Virus record (IMG/VR): IMGVR_UViG_3300025674_000432
Span: 1 to 22,737 of that record
Reading direction: 5' to 3' (one strand)
Origin: a virus
Length of the DNA: 22,737 nucleotides
Numbering within the stretch: position 1 is the first letter of the stretch; every line of letters starts with the position of its first letter. The notes below the pieces were generated by a model, which did no database searches, was not told the DNA's origin, and saw only the letters and a program-made list of their open reading frames with translations. The translations under genes were made by a program, and so were the position numbers. This document shows, in pieces, positions 1 through 6,209 of the stretch.

Positions 1-14
1 CAAAAGGCGTCAAG

Positions 15-50
15 CAAAAAAGAACGGGGCCAGAAAAATCCAGCCCCGCT
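15..50 (-). terminator. Rho-independent terminator of the leftward small-gene operon
   Basis: Read on the minus strand, an 8-bp stem (AGCGGGGC paired with GCCCCGTT, including one G-U) closes a 12-nt loop and is followed by a run of six T (plus-strand A at 16-21). It lies about 30 nt after the stop codon of the 79..336 gene. There is no T tract on the plus strand, so it should stop leftward transcription only. Confidence 0.85.
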
Positions 51-78
51 CTCCACACACAACAACGAAAGTGTATCC

Positions 79-336
79 CTACGAACTACCAACCTCGTAA
101 GGAATACCCAGTTTTACCAAGACGTGACGGTGCTTGTCAAGCCATCGTTTACACTCTTGTTCACTTTTTCCGACAAAAATTGTAACGAGGCGCAGATAGT
201 CTACGGCCTGCTTCTTCTTGACAAGTTCACGGCTTGTCTCCCCGATGCGTACGGACGACACTGGAGCGACAACCTCCCACCGCCATCGGTTGACAATCTC
301 TATCTCTAGGGGCTTGGTCTTCAGGTTATTCTTCAT
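79..336 (-). CDS. Hypothetical protein, 85 aa, last gene of the leftward operon
   Basis: I do not recognise this protein. It is a mixed-charge soluble protein with no membrane segment or obvious motif: an N-terminal beta-rich part (residues about 8-30) followed by Lys/Arg-rich helical stretches. I chose ATG at 336 because GAGGA sits 8 nt upstream. An in-frame ATG at 345 would put the GAGG directly against the start. The gene overlaps the end of the ribbon-helix-helix gene by 11 nt, which suggests translational coupling, and it is followed by the terminator at 15-50. It has a clean open frame and a proper ribosome binding site, so it is probably real. Co-transcription with a putative regulator hints at an early or regulatory role, but that is only context. 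Confidence 0.7.
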   Translation of the reverse strand: MKNNLKTKPLEIEIVNRWRWEVVAPVSSVRIGETSRELVKKKQAVDYLRLVTIFVGKSEQECKRWLDKHRHVLVKLGIPYEVGSS

Positions 337-526
337 CAGGTACATCCTCGTCTAGGGCGTCCAAGTATATGTCGATACCCTCACGCATCAAGTCAGACAC
401 AGCAACTTGTTCCCTGCTTGTCTTCTGTAAGCGTTCAGAATGTGCAGCCAGTCTCTCGTACTGTTTGACTGACATCAACAGACTATAGGTCTTTGTCGGT
501 TCGTCTATCTTCGCTGGTCTTCCCAT
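326..526 (-). CDS. Ribbon-helix-helix (CopG/Arc-like) DNA-binding protein
   Basis: A protein of 66 residues that begins MGRPAK and then has the ribbon-helix-helix pattern: a short strand (KTYSLLMSVKQYERL), helix A (AAHSERLQKTSREQ), a turn, and helix B (VSDLMREGIDIYLDAL), ending in an acidic tail. Such proteins bind operator DNA as dimers through the paired strands, and phages use them as small repressors or anti-repressors. ATG 526 was preferred over the GTG at 529 because AAGG lies 9 nt upstream and MGRP is a common start in this class. It overlaps the upstream gene by 44 nt and the downstream gene by 11 nt. Its position next to the divergent control region makes it a candidate regulator of the promoter at 720-748. 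The fold assignment is by pattern only. Confidence 0.7.
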   Translation of the reverse strand: MGRPAKIDEPTKTYSLLMSVKQYERLAAHSERLQKTSREQVAVSDLMREGIDIYLDALDEDVPDEE

Positions 527-644
527 CACGAATGTCCTTCTTAGCTTGTTTGTCTTTTTCTTTGGTACGTTTGTCAGGTATTACTTGTTTACCATACTTA
601 CGTAACTCTTTAGCTATAGGGTTGATTCTATTGATCTTTTTCAT
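483..644 (-). CDS. Small basic 'NPIAK' protein, 53 aa
   Basis: This very short ORF starts with a Lys-rich leader, then INPIAKELRKYGKQVIPDKR and a Lys-rich middle. The 'NPIAK.LR ... V.P.K' pattern matches a family of tiny basic proteins I recall from many marine phages, where it is conserved but has no known function. The high positive charge suggests nucleic-acid or host RNA polymerase binding, which is inference. The first gene of the leftward unit, it starts at 644. A possible AGGGA ribosome site lies 10 nt upstream inside a small hairpin. Its end overlaps the ribbon-helix-helix gene by 44 nt in another frame, so the last ~15 residues could be poorly conserved. Confidence 0.65.
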   Translation of the reverse strand: MKKINRINPIAKELRKYGKQVIPDKRTKEKDKQAKKDIRDGKTSEDRRTDKDL

Positions 645-665
645 AACAGGGTATTCCCTATAGGG
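645..665 (-). promoter_or_regulatory. Possible bistable leader hairpin over the ribosome site of the 53-aa gene
   Basis: On the minus strand the leader reads CCC-TATA-GGG-AATA-CCC(T) just before the start codon at 644. The central GGG can pair with either flanking CCC, giving two mutually exclusive small hairpins. The GGG is also the core of the only Shine-Dalgarno-like sequence (AGGGA). As DNA, 656-665 is the perfect palindrome CCCTATAGGG and could be a protein operator instead. The stems are only 3-4 bp, so this is a weak structural call. Confidence 0.3.
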
Positions 666-719
666 TGTTGTTCTTTGTGTGTAGCTGGTTTGTCAACAGG
701 GGTCAAGGGATTTTTCGTG

Positions 720-748
720 TTGACAAGATTTGCCATGTCGATTATGCA
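720..748 (+). promoter_or_regulatory. Sigma70-type promoter of the rightward early operon
   Basis: A perfect -35 box TTGACA (720-725) is followed by 17 nt and a -10-like TATGCA (743-748), 35 nt before the primase start codon. It is the only convincing host-type promoter seen in the window and lies in the only large intergenic gap, where a rightward early promoter is expected. A second TTGACA on the opposite strand (696-691) has no matching -10 box at 16-18 nt. Confidence 0.65.
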
Positions 749-783
749 GGGGGCATGTCTTCTGACAAACAAGGAACGCAACG

Positions 784-1590
784 ATGAAATCACCAGCTTG
801 GTTATGTGGGTACGTTGAGTCACTCGACTTCCCTGCGCTGACAAGATACAGATCAGACTGTCCTGTCTGCGGCAAGAAGAATACATTTAGCGTCACCGAC
901 GACGGAATGCAACGCCTGTGGTATTGTTTTCACGCTGACTGTAACGTGTCTGGTCGCACAGGTATCACTCTGACAAAGGAACATGCCAGCCGTGCCCTGC
1001 GTGGGTCGCAGGCTTTGGTGCCTGCTCCTTTCCGTACTAATAACACTTACGAGGTGCCCGACACATTTGTCAGTCTTTCTCGCAGCTTAGACGCGGAACT
1101 TTATGTTAAACGTGTACATGCGTACGATGCGTATCTGTCGGGTAAGGCTGACATTCGGTACGACTTCAAGCGTAATCGTGCAGTATTTTTAATCAAAGAT
1201 GGCAATAGGGTTGTCGATGCAGCGGGGAGATCATTAGATGATAGAAGTCCTAAGTGGTATAGGTACGGAGATAGCAAACGTCCTTTTGTATGTGGCTCTT
1301 CTTCTGCCGTCATTGTTTGCGAAGATTGCGCTAGTGCTTGCAGTGTGTGTTCTGTGGCGACGGGTGTAGCCCTCTTAGGAACTAATCTTCTTAGCGAACA
1401 CGTCGATGTATTGAAACAATATGACCGTGTGTTCGTCGCCCTTGACAAGGATGCCACTGACAAGGCTATTACGATGGTACGTGCGCTACACACCCACGTG
1501 CCTACAAAGCTTATGGTTCTTCGAACCGACTTGAAAAACATGCAAAAGGACGAACGTGATGACTTCCTACGATCCTACATCGATAGATAA
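784..1590 (+). CDS. DNA primase (zinc finger plus Toprim domain)
   Basis: This enzyme makes short RNA primers for lagging-strand synthesis. The 268-residue protein has an N-terminal zinc ribbon with Cys26, Cys29, Cys48 and Cys53, as in the primase half of T7 gp4. A Toprim domain occupies the C-terminal half: an acidic motif (VIVCEDCASA) at about residues 175-185 and a metal-binding motif (VFVALDKDAT) at about 217-226. T7 carries primase and helicase on one protein. Here they are two genes, and the helicase starts 32 nt before this stop codon. AAGGA lies 8 nt before the ATG. It is the first gene after the promoter at 720-748. The assignment is secure at family level. Confidence 0.92.
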   Translation: MKSPAWLCGYVESLDFPALTRYRSDCPVCGKKNTFSVTDDGMQRLWYCFHADCNVSGRTGITLTKEHASRALRGSQALVPAPFRTNNTYEVPDTFVSLSRSLDAELYVKRVHAYDAYLSGKADIRYDFKRNRAVFLIKDGNRVVDAAGRSLDDRSPKWYRYGDSKRPFVCGSSSAVIVCEDCASACSVCSVATGVALLGTNLLSEHVDVLKQYDRVFVALDKDATDKAITMVRALHTHVPTKLMVLRTDLKNMQKDERDDFLRSYIDR

Positions 1591-2788
1591 ACAACTACTG
1601 GGCTTCTGCCTCAACTCTGAATTCTTCTCGAACGTGGCTAACACGGTGACACGTGAGATGTTCACCAAAGAGATGCGTGATGTGTTCGACGTGATATCCC
1701 ACGCGCACACTACCTACGAGAACGACATCACTGTTGGTGAACTTGCCATCCTGTTCAATGATCGCAACCCTGCTATGCCGGACTCCACACGAGAGCGGGC
1801 ACAGGAACTGATCGTCACCCTAGAGCAGGGCAATCCACACAACATGGACATGCACCTCGACATGGTGCGTAACTTCTGGCTGCGTGATCGTGCCCGTATA
1901 ATTGGTGAGAAGGCCATTGAGATATTCACGGGTGAGAGCGAGGACTTCGGTGAGTTGCGGGCTATGGTCGAGTCTGTTGAGGATGGACGCATGTCTGACC
2001 GCACCACCTATGAAGAGGTGACGGACAGTCTCGACGAACTGCTCGACGCAAACACCGGAGAACCTGACTTCCCTTTTGAGTTCGGCCTGATCAACGAGCG
2101 TGTGGCTGGCCTTGATCGTGGCAACTTGGGTATTATCTTTGCCCGTCCGGAAGTGGGCAAGACGACATTCTGCTGCTTTCTCGCTGCCTCGTACGTACGG
2201 GCCGGACACAAGGTTGTCTACTGGGCAAACGAGGAGCCTGCTGAGAAGATCAAGCTGCGCCTCATCCAGTCGTTCTTCAACATCACACGCAAGGAACTCG
2301 ACGACAATCGTGCCAAGTACACACCGATGTACGAGCGTGACGTGATGCCATACCTCAAGGTAATGGCTGCTGTGGGCATGGGCGTCGAGGAAGCTGACGC
2401 ATACGCAAAGCTGAACAAGCCAGACATCATGTTCATGGATCAGCTTGACAAGTTCCGCATATCTGGCGAATACAACCGTGGTGACGAGCGGCTCAAGGAG
2501 ACGTATGTTCACGCCCGTGAGATTGCCAAGCGCAACAAGATGCTGGTGTGGGCTGTTAGTCAGGCATCGAACGACGGGCATGACCGGCAGTTTATCGACT
2601 ACAACATGATGGACAACTCAAAGACCGGCAAGGCTGGCGAGGCTGACATCATCATCGGCATTGGCAAGACAGGGGCGAGTGATGTTGAGAACATCGTGCG
2701 TCACATCTGCATCTCAAAGAACAAGATCAACGGATGGCACGGCCCCATCAACGCACAGATAGATGTTCAGCGTGGGGTGTACTACTGA
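1559..2788 (+). CDS. Replicative DNA helicase, DnaB-like
   Basis: This is a ring-forming ATPase that unwinds the replication fork. The N-terminal part (residues 1 to about 150) is helical and looks like a DnaB N-terminal/linker region. The RecA-type motor follows. Its Walker A is ARPEVGKTT (residues 195-203, the DnaB style rather than the T7 gp4 style), the H1a glutamates are in WANEEP, Walker B is IMFMDQ with Asp294, and a sensor-like motif VWAVSQASN and C-terminal basic residues complete it. ATG 1559 was chosen because AGGA lies 8 nt upstream; a GTG at 1556 is also in frame. It overlaps the primase gene by 32 nt, so the two are probably translated coupled and work as a pair. Confidence 0.9.
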   Translation: MTSYDPTSIDKQLLGFCLNSEFFSNVANTVTREMFTKEMRDVFDVISHAHTTYENDITVGELAILFNDRNPAMPDSTRERAQELIVTLEQGNPHNMDMHLDMVRNFWLRDRARIIGEKAIEIFTGESEDFGELRAMVESVEDGRMSDRTTYEEVTDSLDELLDANTGEPDFPFEFGLINERVAGLDRGNLGIIFARPEVGKTTFCCFLAASYVRAGHKVVYWANEEPAEKIKLRLIQSFFNITRKELDDNRAKYTPMYERDVMPYLKVMAAVGMGVEEADAYAKLNKPDIMFMDQLDKFRISGEYNRGDERLKETYVHAREIAKRNKMLVWAVSQASNDGHDRQFIDYNMMDNSKTGKAGEADIIIGIGKTGASDVENIVRHICISKNKINGWHGPINAQIDVQRGVYY

Positions 2789-3090
2789 TGACTACGGATA
2801 GGTACAAGAAATACAGACGTAGGCATTGGATAAGTATGTACAAGATCAAGAAGGGATGCTCTGTGTGTGGCTACAATGAAAACCCCGTAGCCATGCACTT
2901 TGATCACAAAGACCCCAAGACTAAAAAGAAATCAATAGCGCACATGCTAGAGTATGCAATCAAAACGCTGATAGAGGAGATAAGAAAATGCGATGTTTTA
3001 TGTGCAAACTGCCACTGCATCAAAACACACAGAGAACGTGTGTTGGACGGGAGCCGACATGAGCAACCACCAAAACGAAGAGATACTTGA
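2788..3090 (+). CDS. HNH endonuclease
   Basis: A 100-residue protein with a compact HNH nuclease fold. A zinc site is formed by Cys24, Cys27, Cys72 and Cys75. The catalytic region AMHFDHKDP contains His37, Asp39 and His40, and the second half has LCANCH with Asn74. Members nick or cut double-stranded DNA with a metal ion; in phages they are often free-standing homing enzymes, and some act in packaging. The start ATG overlaps the helicase stop as TGATG. A longer reading from 2734 would run inside the helicase gene and is unlikely. It lies between helicase and exonuclease/polymerase genes, typical of a homing nuclease inserted in a replication cassette. Its tail overlaps the next gene by 32 nt. 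Confidence 0.85.
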   Translation: MTTDRYKKYRRRHWISMYKIKKGCSVCGYNENPVAMHFDHKDPKTKKKSIAHMLEYAIKTLIEEIRKCDVLCANCHCIKTHRERVLDGSRHEQPPKRRDT

Positions 3091-3211
3091 AAACCTGTAC
3101 GACGAGGAGTACGTTCGCGTACGTAAGCGTTGGCCTATGCTATCAGACGAACACACAGAGAAGTTCGCTGCATACTTTGCACAGAAGCGGTTCGAGGAGG
3201 AGTCGGAATGA
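3059..3211 (+). CDS. Hypothetical acidic small protein, 50 aa
   Basis: This is a short, charged protein rich in Glu and aromatic residues, with a likely amphipathic helix (DEEYVRVRKRWPML) and a second helix toward the C-terminus. It is not recognised. The ATG at 3059 has GGGAG 5 nt upstream, lies inside the end of the HNH gene, and the stop codon overlaps the start of the exonuclease gene as ATGA. The tight fit on both sides supports it as a real coupled gene. It could be a small partner of the exonuclease or polymerase, but only its position suggests this. Confidence 0.6.
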   Translation: MSNHQNEEILENLYDEEYVRVRKRWPMLSDEHTEKFAAYFAQKRFEEESE

Positions 3212-3792
3212 ACGTCCTGACCTTTGACGTAGAGACAACCCACACGGGCAAGCCCAACGGTGGCACGACTGCGTTGCCCTACTTCGGTAACCGCCTTGTG
3301 TCGATAGGCTACAAGTGGCTGGGTGAAGACAATGTATTCTACCACTGCTACTATCACGAGACTGAGCCACCCACGCCCAACGCAATGCACAGCTTTCAGA
3401 CTGCCCTCTACTGCGCCGATGTGGTCTTGGGCCAGAACATCAAGTTTGACTTGCAGTGGATACGTGACTGCGGGTTCATATACAAGGGAGACATCTATGA
3501 TACTATGGTTGCGGAGTATGTTTTATCAAAAGCGAGACGCTGGCCTCTTGGACTTGCTGCTCTTGCAAAAAAGTATGACACAGTGCAAAAGGAGAAGGAC
3601 CTTGTTCAGCCGTATCTGGACGGGGGCAAGACGTTCTACGAGATACCGTGGGAGATAGTACGAGAGTATGGCATTGCTGACGTGATAAGCACGGAGCAAG
3701 TAGCCCTGAAACAACTGGATGCCTTTGGCACTACATTCGAGGACTTATACAATGACGAACGATCTACTGCCGACACTGCGCTTGTCGTTTGA
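3208..3792 (+). CDS. 3'-5' proofreading exonuclease (DnaQ-like), separate from the polymerase
   Basis: This domain removes misincorporated bases. All three Exo motifs are visible in 194 residues: Exo I (FDVETT, Asp7 and Glu9), Exo II (NIKFD, Asp81) and Exo III of the YxxxD type (YGIAD, Tyr154 and Asp158). In T7 DNA polymerase this domain is the N-terminal part of one chain with the polymerase. Here it ends at a stop codon 41 nt inside the polymerase gene, which is in the +1 frame. The start ATG overlaps the previous stop as ATGA. The two products presumably assemble, but a frameshifted fusion is an alternative. The activity call is strong; the assembly is inference. Confidence 0.9.
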   Translation: MNVLTFDVETTHTGKPNGGTTALPYFGNRLVSIGYKWLGEDNVFYHCYYHETEPPTPNAMHSFQTALYCADVVLGQNIKFDLQWIRDCGFIYKGDIYDTMVAEYVLSKARRWPLGLAALAKKYDTVQKEKDLVQPYLDGGKTFYEIPWEIVREYGIADVISTEQVALKQLDAFGTTFEDLYNDERSTADTALVV

Positions 3793-5290
3793 AATGGCCG
3801 ACACACTGGCCCGCATCGAACGCAACGGATTGCGGGTCAACCTAGATACACTACAAGAGATTGAGAAGCAGTACCAAGAGGAACTCGACGCACTCGAACT
3901 GCGCCTCAACGAGATGGCACGTGAGGCTATGGGTGACACGCCCATCAGTCTGACCAGCCCAGACGACAGGTCGATGCTTCTCTACTCTCGCAGGGTAAGA
4001 GACAAGAAGGCGTGGTCACAGATGTTCAACTTGGGCATGGAGCGTCGTGGTGCCACGATGAAGCCCAAGCAGCGCACACGCATGTCAGGCAAGGACTTCC
4101 GCCTCGCTGTACGCAACAACACGGATGTCGTATATAAGACAATTGGTGAGCAGTGTCGCACCTGTGTCGGATTCGGCAAAGTTCGACCTGTACGCAAGGA
4201 CGGCACACCAAGCAAGGCTCTGCGTATCTGTAAGACATGCGGCGGCAAGGGTGTGGTCTATCGCCCGACAAGTGAGGTGGCAGGCTTCAAGATCGTACCG
4301 CGCAACGTGCGTGACGTGGCATCTGCTGGCTTCAAGACGGACAAGGACACACTGGCTGAACGCGAACTCGAACTGTCGGGTCCGGCCCGTGAGTTTGCAT
4401 CGTCGTACGTGCGCTACAATGCGTTGCGTATGTATTTGGGAACCTTCGTAGAGGGGATGAAAAACAATGTCGATGACTACGGAATCGTACATCCGGAATT
4501 TATGCAGTGTGTTACGGCGACGGGTCGCCTTTCGTCTCGTAACCCGAACTTTCAGAATATGCCACGTGGTAATACCTTCGAGATACGCAAGGTTGTCGAG
4601 AGTCGCTTTGAGGACGGCAAGATCATTGAGGGCGACTACTCGCAACTCGAATTCAGAGTCGCAGGATTTCTAGCCAATGATCAGCAGGCGTACGATGATG
4701 TGCGTATCGGCACTGACGTACACAGCTACACTGCTGGTGTCATAGGCTGCTCACGTCAAGAAGCGAAGGCCCACACCTTCAAGCCTCTCTATGGTGGCAC
4801 TACGGGCACAGAGGCCCAGCAACGCTACTACAGGGCCTTCAAGGAGAAGTATGGGGGTGTATCCCTCTGGCATGAAGACTTGCAGCGAGAGGCCGTCGAG
4901 AAGCGCGTAGTGACGCTTCCGTCTGGCAGGCAGTATGCTTTCCCTGATGCGCGGTGGACAAAGTACGGCACGGCTACACACAGGACAAACATATGCAACT
5001 ATCCTGTGCAGGGGTTCGCAACCGCCGACCTCTTGCCCGCTGCCCTCGTTCGCCTCGACAGCCTGTTCATAGAAAACAAACTACAGTCTGTGATATGCAA
5101 CACGGTCCACGACTCGATTGTAATTGACTGTCACCCAGATGAAAAAATCATTTGCGTCAAGCTGATGCGGGATGCTATGCTCTCTCTACCTGAAGAGACG
5201 ATACGACGCTATGGTGTCGAGTATGACATGCCCGTCGAGATTGAGATAAAAATGGGCGATAACTGGCTTGACTTGCACGTCGTAGAGTAG
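3752..5290 (+). CDS. DNA polymerase, family A (polymerase domain only)
   Basis: This is the replicative polymerase. Of 512 residues, motif A is DYSQLEFR (catalytic Asp295), motif B follows R-x3-K-x3-F-x3-Y (Arg335, Lys339, Phe343, Tyr347) and motif C is VHDS (His453, Asp454, Ser455). Phe343 corresponds to position 762 of E. coli Pol I; Phe or Tyr there has been associated with lytic phages. The usual HDE of motif C is HDS here. A four-cysteine cluster (Cys135, Cys138, Cys160, Cys163), like a zinc knuckle, sits in the thumb-side region before motif A. No exonuclease domain is present; it is the preceding gene. ATG 3752 has GAGGA 8 nt upstream and begins with the usual LLPTLRLSFEM helix; the ATG at 3719 lacks this site. 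Confidence 0.93.
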   Translation: MTNDLLPTLRLSFEMADTLARIERNGLRVNLDTLQEIEKQYQEELDALELRLNEMAREAMGDTPISLTSPDDRSMLLYSRRVRDKKAWSQMFNLGMERRGATMKPKQRTRMSGKDFRLAVRNNTDVVYKTIGEQCRTCVGFGKVRPVRKDGTPSKALRICKTCGGKGVVYRPTSEVAGFKIVPRNVRDVASAGFKTDKDTLAERELELSGPAREFASSYVRYNALRMYLGTFVEGMKNNVDDYGIVHPEFMQCVTATGRLSSRNPNFQNMPRGNTFEIRKVVESRFEDGKIIEGDYSQLEFRVAGFLANDQQAYDDVRIGTDVHSYTAGVIGCSRQEAKAHTFKPLYGGTTGTEAQQRYYRAFKEKYGGVSLWHEDLQREAVEKRVVTLPSGRQYAFPDARWTKYGTATHRTNICNYPVQGFATADLLPAALVRLDSLFIENKLQSVICNTVHDSIVIDCHPDEKIICVKLMRDAMLSLPEETIRRYGVEYDMPVEIEIKMGDNWLDLHVVE

Positions 5291-5336
5291 TAATATCTAT
5301 CTACCAACCCTAGAACGTAAAGGAGATCGAAGGATC

Positions 5337-6209
5337 ATGTTAGGGACAGAACTAATGGAAATGGACAACGACCTTGATAACATCGTAGCGGCTATGTCGA
5401 GCGATAACGTCGAGGAGATGATGAAGCTTACTGGACAGGGTGGCGGTGCCACTGAGAAGGTCGGGCTTCCTCGTTTGAACATCAACTACGATCAGGAGAC
5501 GGACGACGGTCACAACCTCACACGGGGCGACTGGAAGATGTTTCTCAACGGTCAGTACATCTTCGCCAAAGAAGTCAAGCTTCGAGCGTTGCTGCGTACC
5601 TACGAGTATTCTATGTGGGATGCAGAGGCTAACGAGGGCAAGGGCGGCTTCTCATGCAAGTCAGTCCAGAAGACTTCATTTGGCGGTGGATTCCCCGACA
5701 CGCAGGGCGGTAACAAGTGTGGTCGCCTCACTCGTGACGAGGAGGATGCACTCGACAAGGATGACGTGCGATACCTGACCTCTCGTGCCGTCGTCTGTAA
5801 TCAGGTCATCTATGGACGCATCAGTGGCACGTTCCACTCTGCGGATGGTACGCCTGTCGAGGTGACCGACGAGCCGGTGATTGCTTACTTCAAGCGATCA
5901 GGGTTCAAGCCTATCGCAGACTTCATTCAGGGTCTGACGAAGCAAAACAAACTGATGGCGCAGACCAGCATCTTGCTGCGTACGAACCGTCAAAAGAAGG
6001 GCAGCGTGACCTACTGGACGCCGATGCCTACGTTCGATAGCACTGTAGCTATCACGGACGACGATAAGGAACTGTTGGGAACTTTTGCGGAAACCGTCAA
6101 GGGTCACAACGAAAACGTAATGAATGGGTACAGGGAAGCATCTAAGCTGATGTCAGACGATAGCGATATCGATCTGGCTGCGGATTTCAAAGATGCTGAC
6201 GCTGCTTAA
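5337..6209 (+). CDS. Putative single-stranded DNA-binding protein
   Basis: This 290-residue protein has an acidic C-terminal tail (DDSDIDLAADFKDADAA), the hallmark by which phage and bacterial SSBs contact replication partners. The middle (about residues 45-225) is rich in beta-prone and aromatic residues (GDWKMFLNGQYIF, RTYEYSMWD, VIYGRISGTF, VTYWTPMP), consistent with an OB-like fold, though no fold can be proven by eye. Its place directly after the polymerase fits an SSB such as T7 gp2.5. A strong AAGGAG site lies 11 nt before the ATG, as expected for a highly made protein, and it follows one of the few short gaps in the operon (46 nt). Alternative: another replication accessory protein. 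Confidence 0.6.
   Translation: MLGTELMEMDNDLDNIVAAMSSDNVEEMMKLTGQGGGATEKVGLPRLNINYDQETDDGHNLTRGDWKMFLNGQYIFAKEVKLRALLRTYEYSMWDAEANEGKGGFSCKSVQKTSFGGGFPDTQGGNKCGRLTRDEEDALDKDDVRYLTSRAVVCNQVIYGRISGTFHSADGTPVEVTDEPVIAYFKRSGFKPIADFIQGLTKQNKLMAQTSILLRTNRQKKGSVTYWTPMPTFDSTVAITDDDKELLGTFAETVKGHNENVMNGYREASKLMSDDSDIDLAADFKDADAA

Noticed and set aside
613-669. CTATAGGG copies resembling the core of the T7 RNA polymerase promoter
   Set aside because: Only the CTATAGGG core matches, one copy lies in coding sequence, the upstream specificity bases are missing, and no phage RNA polymerase gene is visible in the window.
691-696. Minus-strand TTGACA as the promoter of the leftward small-gene operon
   Set aside because: No -10 like sequence is found at the proper distance; the leftward promoter remains unidentified.
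1820-2581. Long open frame (253 codons) on the minus strand inside the helicase gene
   Set aside because: It lies wholly opposite a gene with all DnaB motifs and its product has no recognisable pattern; it is a mirror of the codon bias on the other strand.
2734-2787. Longer start for the HNH endonuclease
   Set aside because: It would lie inside the helicase gene; the ATG at 2788 gives the usual TGATG junction and a complete HNH domain.
4085-4645. 186-codon minus-strand frame inside the polymerase gene
   Set aside because: It is opposite a well supported family A polymerase and has no motif or ribosome site of note.
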